Positions 8,845-15,758 of a stretch of 64,000 nt of DNA are shown in pieces (the stretch's first letter is position 1; every line of letters begins with the position of its first letter). The position numbers and the translations under genes were made by a program. The stretch is from Salinarimonas sp046292825 (GTDB taxonomy: Bacteria > Pseudomonadota > Alphaproteobacteria > Rhizobiales > Beijerinckiaceae): the NCBI RefSeq assembly GCF_046292825.1, contig NZ_JBKBQG010000020.1:1-64000 (forward strand). The letters run 5' to 3'. Under the pieces are notes generated by a model that had not been told where the DNA came from, did no database searches, and worked only from the letters and a program-made list of their open reading frames with translations.

Positions 8845-10995
8845 TCACCGATTGCCGAACACGTCGCGCATGTAGACCTGACCGCGCGCGAGCCCCAATC
8901 GCATTGCAGGGGTCTTCTTGTCCTCGCCGCGCAGCATGAAGTTGTAGTAGAATCGGAAGATCTGGCCCAGCTTCTCGATCTGTGTCGGATCGTAGTAGGC
9001 GTATTGGTTCCAGATGCGCCTGCCACGTCTCGGGCTGGCGAAGCCGCGCTCGAAGCCGCTGATGCGACGCCGGCACAGCATGAACACGCGGTCGACCGGA
9101 TGGAGCGACGCCCTTCTGTAGGTCTTGGCGATCCGCGGCCAATCCATCGTCAGCCCGCCGGCGACCAGCCGAATCTTCTTCCCCGGCTCGGCCATGCTCA
9201 CGAAGGGATACGGCACGTCGGTCTCGCCCAGATAACCCTCCTGGACAGCGCCCGTCGCGGCGATGCCGCGGCGCAGATCGTTCCCGAAGACGAGGTCGGC
9301 GACCATCAGGCGTGGGAACAGAGGCATGGCCGCGCAGTGCACATCGAGAAGGGCCTTGCCTTCGGCGACCTCCGCCCGCTTCTCGTCGATTGTCGCCTCC
9401 TTCCGGAACGTGACGACCGCGCACTCGGCCGCGCGGCTGGAGAACAGGTCTGCCGAAGCGGCGACGCAGGCGGCGATCAGGCCCGCATCGTTATCAACGC
9501 AGAAGGTTATCTTGTCGATGGATGGCCCAAGGAGCCGCCGCACGTAGAGGAAATGGGCATACTGGAGGATGTCGATGTGCACCATCGAGCCTCGGGCGGG
9601 CAGCTGCCGATCGGCGTCCATCGCGTCGGCGGCTTCCTCCGGGTCGGCGATCGCACTACCGGCGTTGGGAGCGGCCTTGGCACCGGCGTCCGATTGTTGC
9701 GGGAAGGAGGGCGTGCGCCATGGCCGTGGCGGCTCGTCAGCGAAGATCGTATCGCCGTCGATCGTCCGATCCGGGTCGAACGGGAACTCCTCGTCCGGAG
9801 ATCGATAGAAGTCGTCGATCAGCGCGTCGATGGCCGCCTCTCCCGCTGTGGCCGGGCACTCGTCGAACATGTCCTCTTCGTGCGGACCGATGTTCTCGTC
9901 CTTGCCGGCCTCGATGTCCGTCTCGTCCTCGGTGCCTTCACCGCTTGCGTTCAGCCTTGCCTCGGCTGCCGCGACAGCGTCTCGGATCAGCTGCTCTGCC
10001 GCGTGCCGTCGCACGTCCTGAGGCGCCAGGACGGAGCGGTAGTCCTCCTCGGTCCAGACCCGACCATGTGTGCGGAATGCTCGCCGCGGCTCGTCGAGAT
10101 CGCCCGCGGCCTGCATGAGCGCCTCGTAGGCCGCCGCGTCGGTTTGAGCGTCGAACTGGCTGTGCAGCGCGAGGATGAAGCCGCTGCTTCGCTCCACGGT
10201 CGCGACCTGCGCCAGCTGGATCGTCGCGCGTCGCGTGCGGCTCGGCCAATTGATCGTCAGGTCCTGTCTGTCCGTGCAGACCATCCAGCGCGAACGGCTC
10301 AGCTGCTCGAGTTCGCGGTCCCGCTCGCTCTGAAGCTGCATCACCCGTCGATGAATGAAGTCGATCTTGTCGTAGATGGTTTGGAACGACAGGCCCGTGA
10401 TCTCGGCGATCCGCGAGAGTGGGCTCTTGTTCATCAGCAGGCTGAACACAGTCGCGTTCTCGTGCGACCGCAGCTGACGGCGAATGGGCGAGCCGACAGA
10501 GAAGGTTTTGCGGCATCGCTTGCACATGAAGCGGGGGACGACCGTGCTCGTCCGACCGTAGCCTTGATACTCACCGGGATGCAGCGATGCTGGCCTGGCG
10601 AAGTTCTCGCATGACCGATTCCGGCAAGAATGTTCGTGTTGTGTTCTAATATGTCGATCGAGTAGGCGTTGCAGCTCCTCCTCGATCGCGATATTGTTTT
10701 TGATGACGCTGCTCTTCCTGCACGCCCCGCATATGAGCGTCGGCGGCGTGTTCTGGACCGTGTGCTGCGGTCCGGGACGCTTTTTTCGACCGACGTGAAT
10801 GAACGGGGCCGGCGCCGCTGCGAACTGGTGACACCGCGGGTTCTTGCAGAAGTTGACGTCGAGACCGCCCGGTCCGGCATGCGGAAGTCTGCGCACGCCC
10901 TGGCTGCGAACGGCCGCGCGATGCCACTTCGAAGATTTTTTCGAGAGATCCACGGACACAGATGCCTCGCAACGCTTGCGCCTGCGAGGCATCAT
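8845..10995 (-). CDS. Zinc-ribbon/HTH DDE-transposase-like protein, likely transposase of the island
   Basis: About 716 residues. Two zinc ribbons come first (C50/C55/C89/C92 and C124/C129/C158/C161, the second reading CKRCRKTFSV). A helix-turn-helix follows (SPLSRIAEITGLSFQTIYDK, about residues 191-210). The rest looks like a catalytic domain with candidate acids D242 (MVCTDRQD), D501 or D503 (CVDNDAGL) and E649 (FERGF). The tail (WNQYAYYDP, FRFYYNFMLRGEDKKTPAMR) resembles the end of IS1- and IS6-type transposases. A strongly acidic insert (about 345-475) separates the first two candidate acids. The ATG at 10995 lies inside the island; the open frame continues past the island end to 11148, which cannot be native. 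An alternative is a domesticated transposase acting in defence. The catalytic residues are my reading, not confirmed. Confidence 0.6.
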   Translation of the reverse strand: MMPRRRKRCEASVSVDLSKKSSKWHRAAVRSQGVRRLPHAGPGGLDVNFCKNPRCHQFAAAPAPFIHVGRKKRPGPQHTVQNTPPTLICGACRKSSVIKNNIAIEEELQRLLDRHIRTQHEHSCRNRSCENFARPASLHPGEYQGYGRTSTVVPRFMCKRCRKTFSVGSPIRRQLRSHENATVFSLLMNKSPLSRIAEITGLSFQTIYDKIDFIHRRVMQLQSERDRELEQLSRSRWMVCTDRQDLTINWPSRTRRATIQLAQVATVERSSGFILALHSQFDAQTDAAAYEALMQAAGDLDEPRRAFRTHGRVWTEEDYRSVLAPQDVRRHAAEQLIRDAVAAAEARLNASGEGTEDETDIEAGKDENIGPHEEDMFDECPATAGEAAIDALIDDFYRSPDEEFPFDPDRTIDGDTIFADEPPRPWRTPSFPQQSDAGAKAAPNAGSAIADPEEAADAMDADRQLPARGSMVHIDILQYAHFLYVRRLLGPSIDKITFCVDNDAGLIAACVAASADLFSSRAAECAVVTFRKEATIDEKRAEVAEGKALLDVHCAAMPLFPRLMVADLVFGNDLRRGIAATGAVQEGYLGETDVPYPFVSMAEPGKKIRLVAGGLTMDWPRIAKTYRRASLHPVDRVFMLCRRRISGFERGFASPRRGRRIWNQYAYYDPTQIEKLGQIFRFYYNFMLRGEDKKTPAMRLGLARGQVYMRDVFGNR
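10961..10993. other. Perfect 11-bp hairpin overlapping the start of the transposase-like gene
   Basis: GATGCCTCGCA (10961-10971) pairs with TGCGAGGCATC (10983-10993) across an 11-base loop. It covers one of the two adjacent ATG codons (10995 and 10992) and the first codons of the minus-strand gene. No T-run follows on either strand, so it is not a simple terminator. It could limit translation of the transposase or be a protein-binding site near the element end. Confidence 0.5.
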
Positions 10996-11014
10996 GCCGA
11001 AGCTCAGCCGTTTT

Positions 11015-11038
11015 GCCAACAGAAAGGCGAGGGGCTGG
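11015..11038 (-). repeat. Right terminal inverted repeat of the island (24 bp)
   Basis: It reads GCCAACAGAAAGG and ends GAGGGGCTGG, the exact reverse complement of 1870-1893. It is followed at once by the target duplication GGCATCGACG. Confidence 0.85.
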
Positions 11039-11048
11039 GGCATCGACG
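11039..11048. repeat. Right target-site duplication of the island
   Basis: GGCATCGACG is identical and in the same orientation as 1860-1869. Host intergenic sequence resumes after it and leads into a family A repeat and trpE. Confidence 0.75.
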
Positions 11049-11098
11049 CCCTGTGCGTGCAGCGAGGACGACGCGTGCACTTCTTGGCCCGACAGGAG

Positions 11099-11202
11099 AG
11101 GTCGGGTGGGGCCCGGGTGGTGGCTAGCCTGCGAGCGTCGTGCCCCACCCGACCCCTGTCGCTGACGCTCCAGGGGCCACCCTCCCCTACGGGAAGGGAC
11201 GG
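11099..11202. repeat. Family A palindromic repeat, copy 2
   Basis: It contains GGTCGGGTGGGGCCCGGG, then CCCCACCCGACC and a terminal CCCTCCCCTACGGG hairpin arm. It lies eight bases downstream of the trpE stop, where it could act as a transcript-end structure. Confidence 0.8.
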
Positions 11203-11209
11203 GGGCGCT

Positions 11210-12754
11210 TCATTGGCCGCGGCGGGCGCGGCTCGCGAAGCGGACGGCCTCCTCGGCGGCGCGGAAGAGCGCCTTGGCCTTGTTCACGCATTCCATCCGC
11301 TCGGAGGCGGGCACCGAATCGTAGACGATGCCGGCGCCGGCCTGGACGTGCATGCGGCCGTCCTTCACGAGCGCCGTGCGCAGCACGATGCAGGTGTCCA
11401 TCTCGCCGTCGATGCCGAAATAGCCGATGCAGCCGGCATAGGGCCCGCGCTTGTGCCGCTCGAGATCGTCGATGATCTCCATCGCCCGCACCTTCGGCGC
11501 GCCCGACACCGTGCCCGCCGGAAAGCCCGCGACGAGGGCGTCGAGCGCGTCGTGGCGGGCCGAGAGGCGGCCCGTCACGTTCGAGACGATGTGCATCACC
11601 TGGCTGTAATATTCCAGGAAGAAGCTGTCCGTCACCCGCACCGAGCCGTATTCCGCCACGCGCCCGACGTCGTTGCGCCCGAGATCGACGAGCATCAGAT
11701 GCTCGGCGCGCTCCTTCGGGTCGGCGAGGAGCTCCTCGGCGTGGCGGCGATCCTCCTGCGGGGTCGCGCCGCGCGGGCGGGTGCCGGCGATCGGACGCAC
11801 CGTCACCTCGCCGCCGCGCACCCGCACCAGGATCTCGGGGCTCGAACAGACGATCTGGAAGCGCTCGAAATCGAGATAGCACAGGAACGGCGCCGGGTTG
11901 ACGCGCCGCAGAGCCCGGTAGAGCGCGATGGCCGGCAGCGGGAAATCGGCGTCGAAGCGCTGCGAGAGCACGATCTGGAAGGCGTCGCCCGCGCGGATGT
12001 GCTCCTTCGCCCGCTCCACCATCGCCTCGTATTCGTCCGCGGGCGTGTTCGAGACGGGCTCGATCGCGATCGGGGCGGCGGTCGCGTCGAGGCGCGCTTC
12101 GGCCGGCAGCGGGCGCTCCAGCGCGTCGATCACGCTCTCGATGCGCGCGCGCGCCGTCTCGTAGGCGGCGAGGGCCGAAACGCCGGGTCGCGGGCGCACG
12201 GGGGCGACGAGCTGGATCTCGTCGCGCACGGCGTCGAAGACCACCATGACCGTGGGGCGCACGAGGATCGCGTCCGGCACGCCCAGCACGTCCGGATTGA
12301 CGTTCGGCAGCCGCTCCATTTCGCGGACCATGTCGTAGCCGAGATAGCCGAACAGCCCCGCCGCCATCGGCGGCAGGTCGCGCGCTTCCTCCTCGTCGAG
12401 GGGGATGCGGCTCTCGGCGACGAGCGCCCGCAGGCTCTCCAGGGGCGGCGCGGCCTCCTCCTCGAAGGCGCCGACGCCGTCGAGCGCCGCCCGGTCGATC
12501 GCGGCGCGCCCGTCCAGGCAGCGCCAGACGAGATCGGGCTCGAGCCCGATCATGGAATAGCGGCCGCGGGTCGCGCCGCCCTCCACCGATTCGAGCAGGA
12601 AGGCGGCGCCCGCCCGCCCCTCGCGCAGCTTCAGGAAGGCCGCGACCGGCGTCTCCAGGTCGGCGACGAGGCGCGCGCGCACGAGCGACGGTCGTCCCGC
12701 CCCGTAGGCCGCGAGCACGCGCTCGCGCTCGGCGTCCTCGGCGCGCGCGTCCAT
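11210..12754 (-). CDS. trpE: Anthranilate synthase component I
   Basis: A 514-residue enzyme that converts chorismate (with ammonia from the TrpG glutaminase) to anthranilate, the first step of tryptophan synthesis. The N-terminal part has TPVAAFLKL and the tryptophan-sensing LLES motif (LLESVEGG), suggesting feedback inhibition. The catalytic half has GDAFQIVLSQRF, RPIAGTRPRG, LMLVDLGRNDVGRV and AGTVSGAPKVRAMEII. Length and motifs are normal. No glutaminase (trpG) lies next to it in this window. Its start overlaps the stop of the upstream chaperone gene by one base (TGATG), so the two are co-transcribed. Confidence 0.95.
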   Translation of the reverse strand: MDARAEDAERERVLAAYGAGRPSLVRARLVADLETPVAAFLKLREGRAGAAFLLESVEGGATRGRYSMIGLEPDLVWRCLDGRAAIDRAALDGVGAFEEEAAPPLESLRALVAESRIPLDEEEARDLPPMAAGLFGYLGYDMVREMERLPNVNPDVLGVPDAILVRPTVMVVFDAVRDEIQLVAPVRPRPGVSALAAYETARARIESVIDALERPLPAEARLDATAAPIAIEPVSNTPADEYEAMVERAKEHIRAGDAFQIVLSQRFDADFPLPAIALYRALRRVNPAPFLCYLDFERFQIVCSSPEILVRVRGGEVTVRPIAGTRPRGATPQEDRRHAEELLADPKERAEHLMLVDLGRNDVGRVAEYGSVRVTDSFFLEYYSQVMHIVSNVTGRLSARHDALDALVAGFPAGTVSGAPKVRAMEIIDDLERHKRGPYAGCIGYFGIDGEMDTCIVLRTALVKDGRMHVQAGAGIVYDSVPASERMECVNKAKALFRAAEEAVRFASRARRGQ

Positions 12755-14655
12755 CAGAAGGCGCCTCCCACCGCGGCGCGGAAGGCCTCCTCGTCGATGC
12801 GCACGCCCATCTCGGCCTGCAGCGCGGCGAGATATTGCTCGATGATGTCCTGCGCGAGCTCGGCCGCGACGCGCGCGCCGATCATCTCGGCCTGCGGGGT
12901 CGTGGTCAGGAAGGGCGGGGCGCTGGCGCCGTCGACGACGAAGACGACGCGGCGGGTCGCGTCGACGGGCGCCGTCGCGGCCGAGCCGATCGGGGCGGCG
13001 AAGACGCGCGCGACGGCGGTCTCGGGCAGGGGCGCCGCCGCCTGGCCGCGGGCGAGCCCCTGGGCCGCGGCGACCTGGAGGCCGGTCTCGGCGCCGATCG
13101 CCTCGAGGCTCTCGCCCGCCTCGATGCGCTGGACGAAGCCGCGGGCGATCTCGTCGAGGCGCTGCGCGACCTGATCGGCGCGCCAGGCGGCGACGACCTC
13201 CTCGCGCACCTCGTCGAGGCTGCGCTCGCGGGCGGGCGCGATGTCGGTGAGCGCGAACCAGACGTAGCCGCCCTCCTCGGTGCGCACGGCGCGATCGTCG
13301 ACGCCGATATCGCTCTCGAAGACGGCGCCGAGGAGATCGTTGCCGCCCGGCAGGTCGAGCGGCTGGCCGGCGAGGCCGCGGCCCTGGCGGTCGACGCCCT
13401 CGATGCGCGCGAAGGGCACGCCGAATTCGGAAGCGATCTCGGTCAGCGGACGCGCGCCGGCGCGCTGGTCCTCGATCGCGTCGTAGAGCGTGCGGATGCG
13501 CGCCTGCGCCTCCTCGCGGGCGATCTCGGCGCGGATCTCGGCCTCGACCTCCTCGAACGGGCGCACCACGGCGGGCTGGATCTCCGTCACCCGCACGAGC
13601 GCCGAGCCGAACCGGCCCTCGACCGGGCCGGCGACCGGGCCGATGTCGAGCGCGAAGGCGGCCTCGGCGATCGCGGGATCGACGATCTCGCCGCGCGACA
13701 GGAGGCCGAGATCGAGGACGTCGTCGGTGACGCCGCGCTCGACGGCGAGCGCCTCGAACGAGGTCTCCTGGCTCGCGAGGCGCGCCTGGGCCGCGGCGGC
13801 GTCGGCAGCGTTCGCGAAGGGGATGCGCTGCACGCGCCGACGCTCGGGCGAGCCGAAGCGCGTCTCCGCCACCTGCTGGTAGCGCTGGCGAGCGGCGGCG
13901 TCGGCGATCGCGGCGGGGTCGGCGATCGCCTCGGGGGTGAGCGCGATCATCTCGAAGGCGCGGTATTCCGGCGCGCGCCACTGGCTGCGGCGCTCGGCGA
14001 AGAAAGCCTCGAGCGCGGCCTCCTCGGGCGGCGCGACCTCGCCCGCGAGCGTCTCGGGCAGGAGGAGGTAGCGCGCGGTCCGGCGCTCGGCGCCGTAGCG
14101 GTGGACCGCCTCCTGCGCCGCGATCGGCGCGTCGATCTCGGCGATCACGGCGTCGACCACCTGCGAGCGGGCGAGCTGGGCGCGCTGTTGGGCGACGAAG
14201 CCCTGCTCGGACAGGCCGACGAAGGAGAGGTAGCGCTGGAAGGCGTTGCGGTCGAAGGAGCCGTTCGCCTGGAAGGAGGGGTCCTCGACGATCGAGCGGG
14301 CGACGAGCGTCTCGCCCACGCGCAGCCCGAGCTGACGGGCGCGCTCGTCGAGCACGGCCTCCGTCACGAGGCGCCCGAGCACCTGCCGGTCGAGGCCGAA
14401 CATCCGCGCCTGCTCGGGCGTGATCACCGTCCCGAACTGGGCCGAGAGCTGGCGCAGCTCGCGGGTATAGGCGTCGCGCGCCTGGCCCGCGTCGATGCGC
14501 GTCTCGCCGACCTGCGCCACCGTCTGCGACGCGCCGCCCCGGAAGATGTCGCCGATCCCCCAGACCGCGAAGGAGAGGATGAGCAGCGTGAACAGCACGG
14601 CCGCGAGGACCTTGCCGACCCAGGTCTTGCCGGTGTTTCTCAGGTTCTGGAGCAT
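12754..14655 (-). CDS. PpiD/SurA-like periplasmic folding factor (peptidyl-prolyl isomerase family)
   Basis: A 633-residue membrane-anchored protein. One N-terminal transmembrane segment (VLAAVLFTLLILSFAVWGIG, about residues 16-35) is followed by a SurA-N-type domain (TVAQVGETRIDAGQARDAYT), a parvulin-like region (about 240-370) and a C-terminal region, the PpiD plan. It should help outer-membrane and secreted proteins fold at the periplasmic face of the inner membrane. The ATG at 14655 gives the classic MLQNLRNTGKTWVGK start. It precedes trpE on the same strand and is divergent from tpiA, so the 165-base gap probably holds both promoters. Isomerase activity is not certain from the motifs. 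Confidence 0.85.
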   Translation of the reverse strand: MLQNLRNTGKTWVGKVLAAVLFTLLILSFAVWGIGDIFRGGASQTVAQVGETRIDAGQARDAYTRELRQLSAQFGTVITPEQARMFGLDRQVLGRLVTEAVLDERARQLGLRVGETLVARSIVEDPSFQANGSFDRNAFQRYLSFVGLSEQGFVAQQRAQLARSQVVDAVIAEIDAPIAAQEAVHRYGAERRTARYLLLPETLAGEVAPPEEAALEAFFAERRSQWRAPEYRAFEMIALTPEAIADPAAIADAAARQRYQQVAETRFGSPERRRVQRIPFANAADAAAAQARLASQETSFEALAVERGVTDDVLDLGLLSRGEIVDPAIAEAAFALDIGPVAGPVEGRFGSALVRVTEIQPAVVRPFEEVEAEIRAEIAREEAQARIRTLYDAIEDQRAGARPLTEIASEFGVPFARIEGVDRQGRGLAGQPLDLPGGNDLLGAVFESDIGVDDRAVRTEEGGYVWFALTDIAPARERSLDEVREEVVAAWRADQVAQRLDEIARGFVQRIEAGESLEAIGAETGLQVAAAQGLARGQAAAPLPETAVARVFAAPIGSAATAPVDATRRVVFVVDGASAPPFLTTTPQAEMIGARVAAELAQDIIEQYLAALQAEMGVRIDEEAFRAAVGGAF

Positions 14656-14820
14656 GGGCTTCCGTTCGTCTCGGGCGAAAGGCGCGGATATCGTCTCGCA
14701 CTTAACGACACGCGCGCCGCACGGCAAGCGCGCACTCGGTCACGCAGGCCGCGATTTGCCGCGGGGCGCCCGCCTCTGCTAGACCCTGCATCCTCGATCA
14801 GCCATCGTCAGGAGAAGCCG

Positions 14821-15585
14821 ATGCCCGCTCCGCGCCCCCTCGTCGCCGGCAATTGGAAGATGAACGGCCTGCATTCCTCGCTTCCCGTCGCCGAGGCGAT
14901 CGCGGCGGGGGCCGAGGGTATGGCGGACCGGCTCGACATCGTGATCTGCCCGCCCGCGACCCTCGTGGCCGCGATGGCGCAGGCGCTCGCCGACACGAGC
15001 GTGCGCATCGGCGGCCAGGATTGCCACGCGAAGGGCTCGGGCGCGCATACGGGAGACGTCTCCGCGGAGATGCTCGCCGATGCCGGCGCCGACCACGTCA
15101 TCCTCGGCCATTCCGAGCGGCGCGCCGATCACGGTGAGAGCGACGCGATCGTCGCGGCGAAGGTCGAGGCCGCGCGCCGGGCGGGGCTCACCGCGATCGT
15201 GTGCGTCGGCGAGACCCGCGCCGAACGCGACGCCGGGCGCGCGCTCGAGGTCGTGCGCGGCCAGCTCCTCGGCTCGCTGCCGGCGGGCGCGCGCGCGCAC
15301 GACACCGTGATCGCCTACGAGCCGGTCTGGGCGATCGGCACCGGCCTCGTGCCCACGACGGCGGATATCGTCGAGGTGCACGCGCTCGTGCGCGAGACGC
15401 TCGCCGCGCGCGCCGGGAGCGCGGAGGACGCGGCGGGCATCCGCATCCTCTACGGCGGCTCGGTCAAGCCCGGCAACGCCGCCGAGATCCTCGCCCTGCC
15501 GAATGTCGACGGCGCTCTCGTCGGAGGCGCGAGCCTCGTCGCCGACGATTTCCTCGCCATCGCCGCCGCCGCCCCCCGCCGCTGA
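14821..15585 (+). CDS. tpiA: Triosephosphate isomerase
   Basis: A 254-residue TIM-barrel enzyme interconverting dihydroxyacetone phosphate and glyceraldehyde 3-phosphate. The start (VAGNWKMNG, with the substrate-binding Asn and Lys), the catalytic histidine in GHSERR, the catalytic glutamate in AYEPVWAIGTG and the phosphate loop YGGSVKPGNA are all present. The ATG has an AGGAGA site eight bases upstream. It is monocistronic and divergent from the PpiD-like gene. Confidence 0.97.
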   Translation: MPAPRPLVAGNWKMNGLHSSLPVAEAIAAGAEGMADRLDIVICPPATLVAAMAQALADTSVRIGGQDCHAKGSGAHTGDVSAEMLADAGADHVILGHSERRADHGESDAIVAAKVEAARRAGLTAIVCVGETRAERDAGRALEVVRGQLLGSLPAGARAHDTVIAYEPVWAIGTGLVPTTADIVEVHALVRETLAARAGSAEDAAGIRILYGGSVKPGNAAEILALPNVDGALVGGASLVADDFLAIAAAAPRR

Positions 15586-15625
15586 GGGTTCGTTGGCGCT
15601 CCTCTCGGTCGTACCTCGACGCCGC

Positions 15626-15653
15626 CATTCCGGGGCGCGAAGCGAGCCCTGAA
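15626..15653. repeat. Fragment of a family B element
   Basis: CATTCCGGGGCGCGAAGCGA followed by GCCCTGAA is one arm of the family B palindrome. The opposite arm is absent. It lies just after tpiA. Confidence 0.6.
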
Positions 15654-15758
15654 CGACGGGTGGGAGGAAACTTCACGACGTCCGACCCCGCGCGCGGCGA
15701 TCGGACGTTTCGCGTGCCCGCAAAAAGCGCCCGTTAACCGCGGGCGCCCTATGAAGGG

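Larger units (their letters stand above)
1870..11038. mobile_element. 9.17 kb transposon-like island carrying a type I restriction-modification system
   Basis: The ends at 1870-1893 and 11015-11038 are perfect 24-bp inverted repeats, starting CCAGCCCCTCGCC on the left. They are bounded by the direct repeat GGCATCGACG on both sides. Inside are hsdM, hsdS and hsdR on the plus strand and a convergent zinc-ribbon, helix-turn-helix, DDE-like protein on the minus strand, plus a 0.44 kb leader rich in small inverted repeats. Removing the island joins a single intergenic region between the exonuclease and trpE. The ends and target duplication are read directly from the sequence; that the minus-strand protein moves the element is inferred. 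I cannot assign it to a named insertion sequence family. The IS1-like order of domains (zinc ribbon, HTH, catalytic region) and the 8-10 bp target duplication are suggestive only. Confidence 0.75.

Noticed and set aside
10996..11148. The N-terminal extension of the transposase-like frame to 11148
   Set aside because: It would cross the terminal inverted repeat, the target duplication and a family A repeat, so it cannot be part of the native gene.
11210..14701. A single 1163-codon minus-strand frame joining the chaperone region and trpE
   Set aside because: The part upstream of 12754 is an alternative frame of the PpiD-like gene with shadow composition. TrpE starts at 12754.
12835..14820. Long plus-strand frame running into tpiA
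   Set aside because: It is the antisense shadow of the PpiD-like gene that happens to be in frame with tpiA. The tpiA ATG at 14821 has its own ribosome site and matches the family start.
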